A stretch of 64,000 nucleotides of DNA from Microbacterium hydrocarbonoxydans (GTDB lineage: Bacteria > Actinomycetota > Actinomycetes > Actinomycetales > Microbacteriaceae), in assembly GCF_904831005.1 (NCBI RefSeq), contig NZ_LR882982.1:3410001-3474000 (forward strand). Direction: 5' to 3'. Made by a program: the position numbers and the translations under genes. Numbering within the stretch: position 1 is the stretch's first letter; every line of letters starts with the position of its first letter. Below are positions 35,695 to 45,193 of the stretch, in pieces. The notes under the pieces are model-generated. The model saw only the letters and a list, made by a program, of their open reading frames with translations, ran no database searches and was not told where the DNA came from.

Positions 35695-36840
35695 ATGTCG
35701 CGGATACTCATCACCGGCGGTGCCGGATTCATCGGTTCGCGACTCGCGGTCAGCCTGCATGGCCGTGGAGACGAAGTGGTCGTGCTCGATACTTTGAGTG
35801 AGCAGGTTCACGGAACTGACCCCGACACGACGTCAGTGACGTACCCGGTGGCCGCCAAGGTGTCGACTGTGATCCGCGGCTCCGTGACCGACCGGTCGGC
35901 AGTCGAGCGCGCGCTCGCGGGGGTGGACGTCGTGGTCCATTTCGCCGCCGAGACAGGTACCGGTCAGTCGATGTACGAGATCGAGCGCTACGTCGACGCG
36001 AACATCCAAGGCACGGCCGTGCTCCTCGAAGCGATCGCAACCACGGAGAACAACGTCCGTCGCGTCGTCGTGGCGTCGTCGCGCTCCGTCTACGGAGAGG
36101 GCGCGTACAAAGATGCGTCCGGAACCGTTCTGTATCCGGAGCACCGCCCCGATGACCAGCTGGCAGCAGGGGTGTTCGATGTCGTCGGTGCAGATGGAGT
36201 TCCACTCACCTGCATCGCAACGGATGAATCGTCGGTTCTGCATCCTTCGTCGATCTACGGAATCACCAAACAGGTGCAGGAGCAGCTCGTCCTGACTGCG
36301 GCCAGGTCTCAGGGGATCGATGCCGTCTCGCTTCGGTTCCAGAACGTATACGGACCCGGGCAGTCGCTGACGAACCCATATACCGGGATTCTGTCGATCT
36401 TCACGTCGCTGCTCCAGGCTGGACGGCAGATCAATGTCTTCGAGGACGGCGAGGAGTCTCGCGATTTCGTGTTCATCGACGATGTCGTCGCGGCGACCGT
36501 GGCCGCAATCGACAGCCAGACCGCCACGGGCCACGCGATCAACGTCGGGTCGGGCGAGCCCACAACCGTGTTGCGAGTGCTGGAGCTCTTGGGCGATGCG
36601 TACGGCATCGAGCCCGATTACTACGTGAGCGGTGACTACCGGCTCGGTGACATCCGCCACAACTACGCCGACCTGGCCAAGGCACGAGAGCTGCTCGGAT
36701 TCTCCCCGCAGCTCTCGGTGGACGAGGGCATCCGTCGTTTCGCCGAATGGGCGCGGGGGGAGCACACCGACGCGGACTCATACAAGAGCTCGCTCACCGA
36801 GCTCCAGGATCGCGGTCTTCTGCGTTCAGTGGCCCCGTGA
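35695..36840 (+). CDS. NAD-dependent sugar-nucleotide epimerase/dehydratase
   Basis: A 381-residue extended short-chain dehydrogenase. The nucleotide motif GGAGFIG is at residues 8-14 and the catalytic Tyr188-x3-Lys192 lies in SSIYGITK. GPGQSLTNPYTGILSIF and SRDFVFIDDVV are typical of nucleotide-sugar epimerases. An unusual insertion near residues 135-175 carries extra sequence before the YxxxK motif. It should act on a nucleotide-activated sugar for the polymer; whether it epimerises or dehydrates cannot be decided. The open frame begins at 35641, but ATG 35695 has GGAAG upstream and begins the Rossmann fold. Its stop overlaps the next start. Confidence 0.9.
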   Translation: MSRILITGGAGFIGSRLAVSLHGRGDEVVVLDTLSEQVHGTDPDTTSVTYPVAAKVSTVIRGSVTDRSAVERALAGVDVVVHFAAETGTGQSMYEIERYVDANIQGTAVLLEAIATTENNVRRVVVASSRSVYGEGAYKDASGTVLYPEHRPDDQLAAGVFDVVGADGVPLTCIATDESSVLHPSSIYGITKQVQEQLVLTAARSQGIDAVSLRFQNVYGPGQSLTNPYTGILSIFTSLLQAGRQINVFEDGEESRDFVFIDDVVAATVAAIDSQTATGHAINVGSGEPTTVLRVLELLGDAYGIEPDYYVSGDYRLGDIRHNYADLAKARELLGFSPQLSVDEGIRRFAEWARGEHTDADSYKSSLTELQDRGLLRSVAP

Positions 36841-37838
36841 GGATCGCGTTCATCACGCCTTCCTTCTTCGGGTATGAGGAGGCGATCGCACAAGCATTCC
36901 GCGACCGCGGAATCGAAGTCGACAGATTCGATGAGCGGCCCAGCAACTCGCCAATCTCCCGCGCGGTGCTTCGTGTGATTCCTCGGCTCTCGGCGCGGCG
37001 CCTGCGCAAACACTTCGACAGCATGTTGCAGCAGATGAGGGGCCGCCGCTATGACGCGCTTCTCGTGATCAAGGGAGAGAACCTCCCTCCTGCCGTCCTC
37101 CGAGCTTTCTCGGAACAGAACCCTGAAGCTGTGCGCATCTTCTACACCTTCGACTCGCTTGCGAACAGCGGGCGGTGCGTCGACCTCTTCCCCTACACCG
37201 ATGTGCGCTATTCATTCGATCGCGGTGACGTGGCGGCTCGGGATGACCTGCAGTACAAGTCCCTCTTCTTCGCTCGCGAGTTCGCAGAGGCGCGGGGCCG
37301 GGCGCGCGTGTTCGACGCGTCGTTCGTCGGCACTCTGCACTCCGATCGGTACAACTTCTACCACGGGGTGGTCAGCAAGCTCTCGCCGGAGCGTTGCTTC
37401 GCGTTCTTCTACTCGCAGGCGCGATGGTTCTTCGCTGCGCAGCGCGTGTTCGACAAGCGAATGCGCAAGATCGCACCGAGCGAGGTCAGTTTCGACAAGA
37501 TGTCCAGAGCTCGAGTCGCTGAGGTCTTCGGAGCGTCCCGTGCAGTAGTCGACTACCAGCGTCCCGGACAAGACGGTCTCACGATGCGGACGTTCGAAGC
37601 ACTGGGCAGCGGGGCGGCCCTGATCACTGCGAACCAGTCGATCCTCGAGGAGGACTTCTACGATCCATCGCGGATCCTGGTGGTTCCTCGAGATGCGGAG
37701 TCGATCGATGGCGAAGCTGTCAGAGAGTGGGTAGCCGCGCTCGATGACGAGTGGTCCGTCGAAGGCTTCGACCGGTACGGGATCGACGCTTGGGTTGAGG
37801 ACTTCGTGCACGATGTGAATGCAGGGAGAAAGCGATGA
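36837..37838 (+). CDS. Glycosyltransferase, CgeB-like
   Basis: A 333-residue protein with a GT-B-like arrangement: an N-terminal Rossmann segment VRIAFITPSFFGYEEAIAQA, the YDALLVIKGENLPPAVL and IFYTFDSLAN strands, and a C-terminal donor-site region QDGLTMRTFEALGSGAALIT with ILEEDFYDP. These resemble CgeB/spore-coat and lipopolysaccharide-type glycosyltransferases. GTG 36837 overlaps the epimerase stop (GTGA), so it is coupled. It should add one sugar of the repeat unit on the cytoplasmic face; donor and linkage unknown. Confidence 0.82.
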   Translation: MRIAFITPSFFGYEEAIAQAFRDRGIEVDRFDERPSNSPISRAVLRVIPRLSARRLRKHFDSMLQQMRGRRYDALLVIKGENLPPAVLRAFSEQNPEAVRIFYTFDSLANSGRCVDLFPYTDVRYSFDRGDVAARDDLQYKSLFFAREFAEARGRARVFDASFVGTLHSDRYNFYHGVVSKLSPERCFAFFYSQARWFFAAQRVFDKRMRKIAPSEVSFDKMSRARVAEVFGASRAVVDYQRPGQDGLTMRTFEALGSGAALITANQSILEEDFYDPSRILVVPRDAESIDGEAVREWVAALDDEWSVEGFDRYGIDAWVEDFVHDVNAGRKR

Positions 37839-38896
37839 GGATCATCATCGATGCCCTCGGCGCCCCCGCAGAGTCGGGCGGGATGCGTGTGCATGCGGAG
37901 GAGCTCATCCGGACGTGGACGGAGGAGTTTCCCGAAGATGAGCTCATTGTGCTGGGGTACGCGTGGCTCGAAGAGTCCTTCCGCGACACGGAGCGCGTCG
38001 AGGTCATCCCCGCGACGAGCAAGGCTGCGCGCTACTCGGGACAGTTGTTCTGGAGTGCGCAGGTCTTCCGTCGTCGCCGCGCGGACGCCCTGCTGTCTTT
38101 GTCGACGATCGTGAGTCCCTTCATTCCGTCGGCTAACACCGCATGCTTCATCCACGACTGGCGCCACAAGCTGAATCCGTCTGAGTTCGGACTGGCGCAG
38201 AGGATCTACCGGCGGTTGTGGGAGGTGTCGATCGGCCGTGCCGGGACGACCTTCGCGATCTCGGAGAAAACGCGCAGGGAGACAGAGCGCTTCGCCCGCC
38301 CGAAGCGTCTGGTCGTCGCCGAGAACGGTGACGATCACGCCAGGCGATGGGGGGTAGCGCGAGTCGTGAATGCGGGGCTCCCGACCGTTCTGACCTTCGG
38401 TCATTTCGCCAGCAAGCGTCCCGAACTCGTGATCGACGCGGTATCGAATCTCCGGCAGCGGGGACGTGACCACAGACTGGTGGTCCTGGGTGCCAAGGGC
38501 GACTACCGAGAGGAGCTCCGGGCGCAGGCCGCATCCGATTCGGTCTCCGATCTCGTCGAGCTCCCTGGTTTCGTCACGGATGAGGAGCTTCATCGCTCGG
38601 TCAGCTCGGCGTCCGTGCTTGCGCTCGTTTCGAGCGATGAGGGGTACGGCATGCCTGTTGTCGAGGGTGGCTACTTCGGTGTCCCGACAGTCGTCACCGA
38701 CGACAGTGGTCTCGTGGAGATCCACGGCGATCGTGTCGTGCCGGCTGCTGCAACCGGAGAGTCGATTGCCACTGCGATTCTCGCCGCGCAAGAGACCGTC
38801 GCGGAACGGACAACCGCTCATACCTGGGCGGATACAGTCCGGACTGTACGCGATGCGCTGCGCGAGCGACGCGAGCCGGAGGAAAAGAGCGAGTGA
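37835..38896 (+). CDS. Glycosyltransferase, GT4 family
   Basis: A 353-residue GT-B enzyme. MRIIIDALGAPAESGGMRVH is the acceptor-side glycine-rich loop, and the C-terminal half has the GT4 signatures [20 protein letters not shown] and SSDEGYGMPVVEGGYFGVPT, the latter holding the E-x7-E-like donor site. It begins in an ATGA overlap with the previous gene. A retaining hexosyltransferase in repeat-unit assembly is the likely role. Confidence 0.9.
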   Translation: MRIIIDALGAPAESGGMRVHAEELIRTWTEEFPEDELIVLGYAWLEESFRDTERVEVIPATSKAARYSGQLFWSAQVFRRRRADALLSLSTIVSPFIPSANTACFIHDWRHKLNPSEFGLAQRIYRRLWEVSIGRAGTTFAISEKTRRETERFARPKRLVVAENGDDHARRWGVARVVNAGLPTVLTFGHFASKRPELVIDAVSNLRQRGRDHRLVVLGAKGDYREELRAQAASDSVSDLVELPGFVTDEELHRSVSSASVLALVSSDEGYGMPVVEGGYFGVPTVVTDDSGLVEIHGDRVVPAAATGESIATAILAAQETVAERTTAHTWADTVRTVRDALRERREPEEKSE

Positions 38897-40368
38897 TGGC
38901 TTCGAGGGGGGAAGTGGCCGCTTCACGTACGGCGTCGCGACGATTCGCGGGATTCGTCCGGGAACTCGGGTGGGTGCCGACGACGATGCTTGTCCTCGCG
39001 GCTCTGGTGCTCGTTTCCCTGGCTTTTCCCATCGTGGCCGAGGGGCACGGACCATGGATCGAAAGCCTTCGCAATGCGGTGCTGTTCGTCTCGCTGGTCG
39101 GCACCGCGACGGCGACCTACATCGCCTGGCCGAGCCGCTGGAACATCCCCGCTCATCTCCAGCTCGCCTTCTCCATCCCTGCCTACCTCGTCCCCGTATT
39201 CGGTCTCGATTGGCTTGAACTGCCCTCCCAGGGAGTCTCGGCGCTTTACGTCCGTCTCGTGTCGGTGGGGTTCGTCGCCATGGCGGCGGGTGTGCTTGCC
39301 GGCAGGCTTCTGGCATCGCGTCTTACGCGTGGAGGCGGTGTCGTAGCCGGCATTCAGCGAGTCCTGCTCAGCACCGAGAGCCAGGTGAGGCGACGTGTGC
39401 TCGTCGTGGTCACGGCATCCGTGGTGGTTCTTCTCGTTTGCTTCCTGATCATGGGATTCACGCCGGCGCTCGCCGCTGATCCGAACGCCGCGAAGTTCTT
39501 CAAGGGCGTGTATCACGAGCCTTATCAGGCCGTGTCGATCCCGTATCGCCTCACGACGACGGTGATCCCGCTGCTCATGCCCCTCGTGGCCGTCTACGCA
39601 TGGAAGCGCCGCAAGAGCATCTACTGGATCGTGCTGCTCGCGGTTTCCGTCGGCGTCATGCTTCTGTCGCTGTTGCGAGAGCCTGCGGTCAGCGGGCTGC
39701 TGCTCGCGGTGGGAATCCTGGTCGCCTTCTACCGTCGGTTCCAGGTCGTATACGCCATCGTTCTCGTCGCCGCATACGTCGCGGGAAGCGCGATGTACGC
39801 GGTACTCGCGTTGCTGGGTGTCGAGCAGTATCAGTCGATGGTGCGATCGCCCGAGAGTCTGCTCACGGGAATCGCTTCCGGAGCCCCTGACATCAAAGAT
39901 CAGCTGGCTTTCCTCAACGCGTGGCTCCCCGGACACGAACTCACGTACGGGCGGACCTTCTTCGGGGGTCTCCTTCCAGGCAACTATCCGTGGAACCCCT
40001 CGGTGTGGGCGCTGCAGACGTTGAACCCGAACACGCCGATCGAGGATATCCGTTCGGGTGGGCTGCGTTTGCCGCCGTCGGTGTGGGGCTACGTGAGCTT
40101 CGATTGGGTCGGCGCCGCACTCGTGCCACTCATCTCAGGTGTGATTCTCGGAGTGATGTCGTTGATCACGGCCCGGGTGATACGTGAGTTGGACCTGGAG
40201 CAGGCAGCGATGCTCATGCTGGTCTACGTCGCTGCGATCGACGTCTTCCCCGTCTACTACCGACTGAGCTACCTCTCGGTGCTCGCTCTCATCGTCGTCC
40301 TCCTGCTCCTTGTGCCCTGGCGTCGCGGCAGCTTCCGGTCTCGTTCGGCGGAGCAACCTGCCGCATGA
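38896..40368 (+). CDS. Polysaccharide polymerase-like membrane protein (Wzy-like)
   Basis: A 490-residue protein with about eleven to twelve helices and one large extracytoplasmic loop (about residues 295-385) containing KDQLAFLNAWLPGHELTYGR and FFGGLLPGNYPWNP, as in O-antigen or capsule polymerases. Sequence similarity among Wzy proteins is poor, so the call rests on topology and on its place between glycosyltransferases and a flippase. ATG 38896 forms a TGATG overlap with the previous stop; GTG 38893 is an in-frame alternative, 10 nt from GGAGG. Confidence 0.75.
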   Translation: MASRGEVAASRTASRRFAGFVRELGWVPTTMLVLAALVLVSLAFPIVAEGHGPWIESLRNAVLFVSLVGTATATYIAWPSRWNIPAHLQLAFSIPAYLVPVFGLDWLELPSQGVSALYVRLVSVGFVAMAAGVLAGRLLASRLTRGGGVVAGIQRVLLSTESQVRRRVLVVVTASVVVLLVCFLIMGFTPALAADPNAAKFFKGVYHEPYQAVSIPYRLTTTVIPLLMPLVAVYAWKRRKSIYWIVLLAVSVGVMLLSLLREPAVSGLLLAVGILVAFYRRFQVVYAIVLVAAYVAGSAMYAVLALLGVEQYQSMVRSPESLLTGIASGAPDIKDQLAFLNAWLPGHELTYGRTFFGGLLPGNYPWNPSVWALQTLNPNTPIEDIRSGGLRLPPSVWGYVSFDWVGAALVPLISGVILGVMSLITARVIRELDLEQAAMLMLVYVAAIDVFPVYYRLSYLSVLALIVVLLLLVPWRRGSFRSRSAEQPAA

Positions 40369-41549
40369 AAAGACTTCTCCGGCTCGGTGCGCCGACCGTC
40401 GGCACGATCATGCTGCGCCTCGCCCAGCTCACGGTGCTGCTCGCCTTCGCCAGACTCACTCAAGGCGAGACACAGAACTTCCTCGTCACAGGGTTCGGTG
40501 TCCTCGCTTCGTTCGCGATCATCAGCGATGCCGGCGGTGCACCGTTCCTGCTGAGCCTGCGCCCCGAGCGGCACAGTTCGCAGACCTTCCGTCGAGTCAT
40601 CGCGCTTCAAGGAGGGTTCGCGCTGCTCGGACCCGTGGTGTTCTTCCTGTTCGCGCTGGGAATCGCGCCGGAGGGTATCTCGACTCCGCACTTCTTCGTG
40701 CTCGTGGCTCTCTCCGTCGCCCAGGCTTTCGACACCATGGCCAGAACGGCCAAGTCTCCGTGGCTCGTGCAGCGCCGAGATCACCTGTTCGCGTTGCCCG
40801 ACATCCTCAACGGCCTCGTCAAGATGGCTATCGTCGGGCTGGCGCTCGTAGTGGGAAGCGTCGACCTCGTGTCGGCGGTCGTGCTGGTGTCACTGGTCGC
40901 ATTCGTGGCCACCTTCTTCGTCGTGCTTCGAGGATTGCCGGCAAGTCCCGATCGCGAGCCGAAGCTCGTGAGTCGCACGCTCGAGATCGGCGTCACGGGG
41001 ATGTTGAGCAGCGCATATTCGCAGACGCCGATGCTGTTCGCAGCATGGATGCTGCCGCTCGAGGTGTCAGCGGTGTTCGCAGTGGCATATCGGATCGTGC
41101 AGGCGCTCGAGCTCCTTCCTGCGACCGCGACGACTCAGCTGATACCGCGCTTCCGGTCCCTGAACGTACGCAAGGTCTGGTCGCTCTTCACCGGTACCGG
41201 GGTCCTGCTCGCGGGCATCCTCGTGATCGCCTGGCCGATCGTCACGTGGTTGTTCACCGTGGTGGTGCCACTGAGCTACCTGCTGCCCATCGCTCTTGCG
41301 TTCGCACTCAAGTGTGGAAACTACTCCTTGGTCGCGTATCTGCTGGGCACCGAGAAGATCCGCCAGAGGTTGATCGTCACTGTCGTGACGGGAATCTGCG
41401 CCGTGATACTCGTGCCCTCGCTCATCATCTTCGCCGGCGCACAGGGGCTCGCCTTCTCAGCGCCCATCATCGAGGTCGTGTTCCTCGCGATCGCCATCAT
41501 CGTCCTTCGCACACCGCTGCGACCACTTCGCCGAAAGGGATCCGAGTGA
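40365..41549 (+). CDS. Polysaccharide flippase, MATE/MOP superfamily (Wzx-like)
   Basis: A 394-residue membrane protein with about twelve helices in two bundles and the polysaccharide-transporter pattern at its start (APTVGTIMLRLAQLTVLLAFARLTQ). It begins in an ATGA overlap with the polymerase gene. It should move the lipid-linked repeat unit across the membrane. It is slightly short for the family (usually 400-480), but both bundles seem present. Confidence 0.82.
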   Translation: MKRLLRLGAPTVGTIMLRLAQLTVLLAFARLTQGETQNFLVTGFGVLASFAIISDAGGAPFLLSLRPERHSSQTFRRVIALQGGFALLGPVVFFLFALGIAPEGISTPHFFVLVALSVAQAFDTMARTAKSPWLVQRRDHLFALPDILNGLVKMAIVGLALVVGSVDLVSAVVLVSLVAFVATFFVVLRGLPASPDREPKLVSRTLEIGVTGMLSSAYSQTPMLFAAWMLPLEVSAVFAVAYRIVQALELLPATATTQLIPRFRSLNVRKVWSLFTGTGVLLAGILVIAWPIVTWLFTVVVPLSYLLPIALAFALKCGNYSLVAYLLGTEKIRQRLIVTVVTGICAVILVPSLIIFAGAQGLAFSAPIIEVVFLAIAIIVLRTPLRPLRRKGSE

Positions 41550-42565
41550 GGATTCTCGTGATCAGTTCAGACCGCACGTCTGAACTGAACCGCCCCATCA
41601 ACTTGGGCGACGCCATGTTGACCGATGCTCTCGTCACCGCACTGCGTGCCAGAGGGAACGAGGCCATCGCCGCCGACTTCGGGGAACCGAGGCACGGCGG
41701 GGGAGCGGATCGACTGCAACTGTCGGGGCCCGGTGCCCTGCTGCGCGCGATGCGTGATTTCGATGGAATCGTGATCGGCGGCGGCACACTGCTTCAGGAC
41801 GATGCCCGCGGAGTTCCCGGCGGATGGGGTGGGCTTCCGCGGCTGTGCGCAGCCAGCACTGTGTTCGCCCGTGCGACGAGGACCCGGGTGGCTTTCTACG
41901 GGGTCGGCTGCGATCCCGTAGAACGGTTCGGTGCGAAGACCCTGCTGCGGCTCGCGGTCAAGGGAGTGCCGGTGTGGGTGCGGGATGCGAAGAGCGCGTC
42001 GAGGGTGTCCCGGACGCTCAAAGGAAAGGCCAGCGTCGGAGCCGACGCCAGCCTCCTGATGGGGTTCGACCCTCGGGGGGAGTCCGCCGAGGACGCTCCC
42101 ATCGTTGTCGCTCTCAATGGAGAGCACGCACGGGATCTGAAGGTGGAGCATCTCGACGTACTCAAGCGCTCGGGACGGCGTCTCGTATTCCTGAACATGT
42201 CGCAGGGCGGCTCGTTCATGGACGCGAGCGCGCTCTCAGCAGAAGCGCGAGCAGCGTTCGCCGAGGTGACAGGGCCATTGGACTGGGACGAGGCGTTCCG
42301 ACTGATCCGATCCGCAGAGTCCGTGTGGGGATCCAGGATGCATGCCCTCTACGCTGCGATGCTGAGCGGGGTGCCGATGGTCGCCCTGTCCACGCTTCCG
42401 AAGGTCGTGACCTTTGCAGAGGACTTCGGGATTCCGCGCGTGGATGACACGAGCGGCATTGCCGACGTGCGACCCGTGATGGCGGATGATGCGGCGCTGT
42501 CCGATGCCGTCTCGACTGCAGACAGAACTCTTGACGACCTACTGCTCACCTTCCGTCGGCGATAG
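41546..42565 (+). CDS. Polysaccharide pyruvyl transferase family protein
   Basis: A 339-residue cytosolic enzyme. The N-terminal NLGDAMLTDAL with IVIGGGTLLQDDARG and the C-terminal SRMHALYAAMLSGVPMVALS are the family's phosphoenolpyruvate/substrate signatures. It would place a ketal-linked pyruvate on a sugar and make the polymer acidic. GTG 41546 overlaps the flippase stop (GTGA); the longer open frame is an artefact of overlapping genes. Family assignment is firm, the acceptor sugar unknown. Confidence 0.9.
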   Translation: MRILVISSDRTSELNRPINLGDAMLTDALVTALRARGNEAIAADFGEPRHGGGADRLQLSGPGALLRAMRDFDGIVIGGGTLLQDDARGVPGGWGGLPRLCAASTVFARATRTRVAFYGVGCDPVERFGAKTLLRLAVKGVPVWVRDAKSASRVSRTLKGKASVGADASLLMGFDPRGESAEDAPIVVALNGEHARDLKVEHLDVLKRSGRRLVFLNMSQGGSFMDASALSAEARAAFAEVTGPLDWDEAFRLIRSAESVWGSRMHALYAAMLSGVPMVALSTLPKVVTFAEDFGIPRVDDTSGIADVRPVMADDAALSDAVSTADRTLDDLLLTFRRR

Positions 42566-42579
42566 GGGTACTGACGCGC

Positions 42580-44037
42580 ATGGTCTTCTCGAGTCCGACG
42601 TTCCTCTTCCTCTTCCTCCCCATCACGATGTTGGGGTACCACCTGCTTCCCGTGCGTGGACGCCTGCGCAACTGGTGGCTGCTCGTCATGAGCATCCTGT
42701 TCTACTACTGGGGTGCCGGCAGCGCGATCGGTGCGATCCTCTGGGTCTCGATCTTCAGCTTCGGTGCCGCATGGGCGATGTGGCGATACGCGAAAAGGCG
42801 CCACCACACAGGGAAGGCGCCGCTTACGCGGATTCCACTGGCGGTGGCGCTCGCGATCGTCCTCGTTCCCCTCGTGCTCTTCAAGTACCTGCCTCAGTTG
42901 GCCATTCAAGGCGTGCCGGGTGCCGTGCACATTGCGGCTCTCACCGGCGCGGAGTCGTGGATCCTGCCTCTCGGAGTGTCGTTCTTCACCTTCCACGGGA
43001 TCTCATACGTGATCGATTCCTATCGGAACGGCGGTCCGCTCACACGGTCGTTCCCGTCCTACCTGCTTTACCTGTTCGTGTTCCCCCACCAGATCGCCGG
43101 TCCGATCGTGAGGTACGCAGAGATCAAGGACGAGGTCGAATCCTCCCGCACGATCACCGCGCGTCGATTCGGGTACGGCGCGACGAGGTTCGCCTGGGGT
43201 CTGGCGAAGAAGGTGATCATCGCCGACAGTGCGGGGCAGCTCGCTAACGCGATGTTCGATAGCGCCGCCTTCTCCGGCCAGCTGTCGATGCCTACCGCGT
43301 GGATCGGCGCGCTGGCATACGCCGTGCAGATCTACTTCGATTTCAGCGGATACTCCGACATGGCGATCGGACTCGCGGCGATGTTCGGGTTCCACTTCCC
43401 CGAGAACTTCCGCAGCCCCTACACCTCGCACTCCGTGAGCGAGTTCTGGCGGCGATGGCACATCACCCTCACCCGATGGTTCCGTGATTACGTCTACATC
43501 CCGATGGGCGGCAATCGCCGGGGCAGGCTTGTCGAGTACGGCGCGCTGCTGACCGTTTTCGCATTGACCTCGATCTGGCACGGTGCGCTCGCCGGGTTCC
43601 TGTTGTGGGGCGGTCTACAGGCGGCGGCGATGCTGTTCGAGCGCTCGACCGGTTTGCGTGATTCTCATCGCTTCCTGGTCGTCCGTCGTATCCTCACCGC
43701 CCTGTTCGTCATCCTCGCGTGGGTTCCGTTCAGGACCACGGAGCTCGACGCCTCCGTGCGGATCTGGCGAGCGATGTTCGTCGGTTCGACGGACTTCATC
43801 GCCCCTCAGGTACTCACCGCCATGACGCCCTTCACTCTTGGTGCGCTCCTGATCGGCCTCTTCGCGTTCTTCACCACCTCGAAGAACACCGCGTTCGAGA
43901 TTCTGTTCCGCCCTTCGCTGAAGGACCAGACCGTGTCCCCTGTGCGCGGATGGGTGATCGCCGCACCGCTGTTCGTCGCCACGATAGCGATGGTGCTCTT
44001 GAGTGATTTCAGCCCGTTCCTCTACTTCCAGTTCTAA
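42580..44037 (+). CDS. MBOAT-family O-acyltransferase (AlgI-like)
   Basis: A 485-residue polytopic protein. It opens with MVFSSPTFLFLFLPI, as AlgI homologues do. The MBOAT segments SEFWRRWHITLTRWFRDYVY and SIWHGALAGFLLWG are present, with the invariant histidine at residue 334. In alginate-type systems this protein passes acetyl groups across the membrane to a secreted SGNH partner, and such a partner is encoded 11 bp downstream. It therefore forms the export half of a polysaccharide O-acetylation pair. Confidence 0.93.
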   Translation: MVFSSPTFLFLFLPITMLGYHLLPVRGRLRNWWLLVMSILFYYWGAGSAIGAILWVSIFSFGAAWAMWRYAKRRHHTGKAPLTRIPLAVALAIVLVPLVLFKYLPQLAIQGVPGAVHIAALTGAESWILPLGVSFFTFHGISYVIDSYRNGGPLTRSFPSYLLYLFVFPHQIAGPIVRYAEIKDEVESSRTITARRFGYGATRFAWGLAKKVIIADSAGQLANAMFDSAAFSGQLSMPTAWIGALAYAVQIYFDFSGYSDMAIGLAAMFGFHFPENFRSPYTSHSVSEFWRRWHITLTRWFRDYVYIPMGGNRRGRLVEYGALLTVFALTSIWHGALAGFLLWGGLQAAAMLFERSTGLRDSHRFLVVRRILTALFVILAWVPFRTTELDASVRIWRAMFVGSTDFIAPQVLTAMTPFTLGALLIGLFAFFTTSKNTAFEILFRPSLKDQTVSPVRGWVIAAPLFVATIAMVLLSDFSPFLYFQF

Positions 44038-44048
44038 GGAGAGCACGA

Positions 44049-45173
44049 ATGCTCACGTCATGGATGCGACGCCGGGCCGTCACGATCGCAGCGGTCGGCG
44101 GCAGTCTTGCTCTGCTCGCACTATGGCTCGTGCCCGGCGACGTGGCCGAGAGCCAGAATCGCGCCGAGGCCGAGTTCCCGTCGGTCTCGGCCCAGTCGTT
44201 GACAGAAGCTGAGACCTTCGCGCACGTCGACCGAGCGTTGAGGGATCGTCTGGGTGCGCAGGTGCCGGTCGTTCATGCGGCCGGCGCAGTCTCGAACGGC
44301 ATCGGCATGAGTCCCAACAGCACTACGTGGCTGGGAGAGGATCACGAGCCGTTCTTCGCTGTGGACTTCATCTACCCCTGCAGAGGGAACGCTGCGCGCA
44401 TGGACGCGGTGCACCAGCAGCTTCAAGCGGACACAGCTGCGCTGGAGGCGAAGGGCGCGTACATCGTGTACACGGTGGCGCCGGACAAGTCCTCGATTCG
44501 GGACGAGCAGCTCGGCGGGTTGCGTGATTCCCTTCTCAACTGCGCTGATCGCGTGCGGGCGTCATTCGTGGAGTGGGAGGAGGGGCAGGACTTCCCCCTG
44601 ATCACGCTCTGGGATGAGCTCGCGGACGCAGACGCCGCACGCGAGGGGCGAGACGACGGCGCCTACTACTTCGGCGACAGCCACTGGAACGCCGACGGCG
44701 CCGCCACGTGGATCAAGAAGCTCCTGGCGCGTCTCGTCGACGATGGGGTCGCACCGTCATCCGTTCTCGATGACCTCGATGAGACCGGGACTGCGCCTGG
44801 AGAAGTCGTGATCCCGGATCTCTTCCGCAACATGGGGCTCACCGAGACCGTCGAGCGTGAGGAGATGGTCTACGACCGCGACGGCGTGTCGACGAAGGCA
44901 GACAGCATCACCACCTCTGAAGGCGCGCAGCTCACGCACATGCTGTCCTCATCGACGGACGCAGCGCTCATCCAGGGCAAGACTCTGATCCTCGGCGATT
45001 CATTCCTTCGCACGCACGCGAGCACGCAGCTCGCTCCGTTCTTCGCTGATGTCACGTTCGGCTCGCTGGCCGATTTCGAGGATGTGGAGAACTACGACAA
45101 CGTCATTGTGGAGCGCGTTCAGCGCAACTCGGTGGAACCGGGATGGCCTGATTTCAGCGGCGCGTTGGGCTGA
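44049..45173 (+). CDS. SGNH-type O-acetyltransferase, AlgJ/AlgX-like
   Basis: A 374-residue protein with an N-terminal membrane anchor (residues 10-30) and an extracytoplasmic catalytic domain. The AlgJ/AlgX catalytic elements are visible: YYFGDSHWNADGA near residue 208 (Asp and His of the triad) and LILGDSFLRTHAS near residue 316 with the nucleophilic serine. The context after an AlgI-like gene makes it the enzyme that acetylates the exported polymer. AAGGAGAG precedes ATG 44049. It converges on the next gene with a 20-bp gap. Confidence 0.9.
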   Translation: MLTSWMRRRAVTIAAVGGSLALLALWLVPGDVAESQNRAEAEFPSVSAQSLTEAETFAHVDRALRDRLGAQVPVVHAAGAVSNGIGMSPNSTTWLGEDHEPFFAVDFIYPCRGNAARMDAVHQQLQADTAALEAKGAYIVYTVAPDKSSIRDEQLGGLRDSLLNCADRVRASFVEWEEGQDFPLITLWDELADADAAREGRDDGAYYFGDSHWNADGAATWIKKLLARLVDDGVAPSSVLDDLDETGTAPGEVVIPDLFRNMGLTETVEREEMVYDRDGVSTKADSITTSEGAQLTHMLSSSTDAALIQGKTLILGDSFLRTHASTQLAPFFADVTFGSLADFEDVENYDNVIVERVQRNSVEPGWPDFSGALG

Positions 45174-45193
45174 CGCGCCCGCATTGCCGCGTT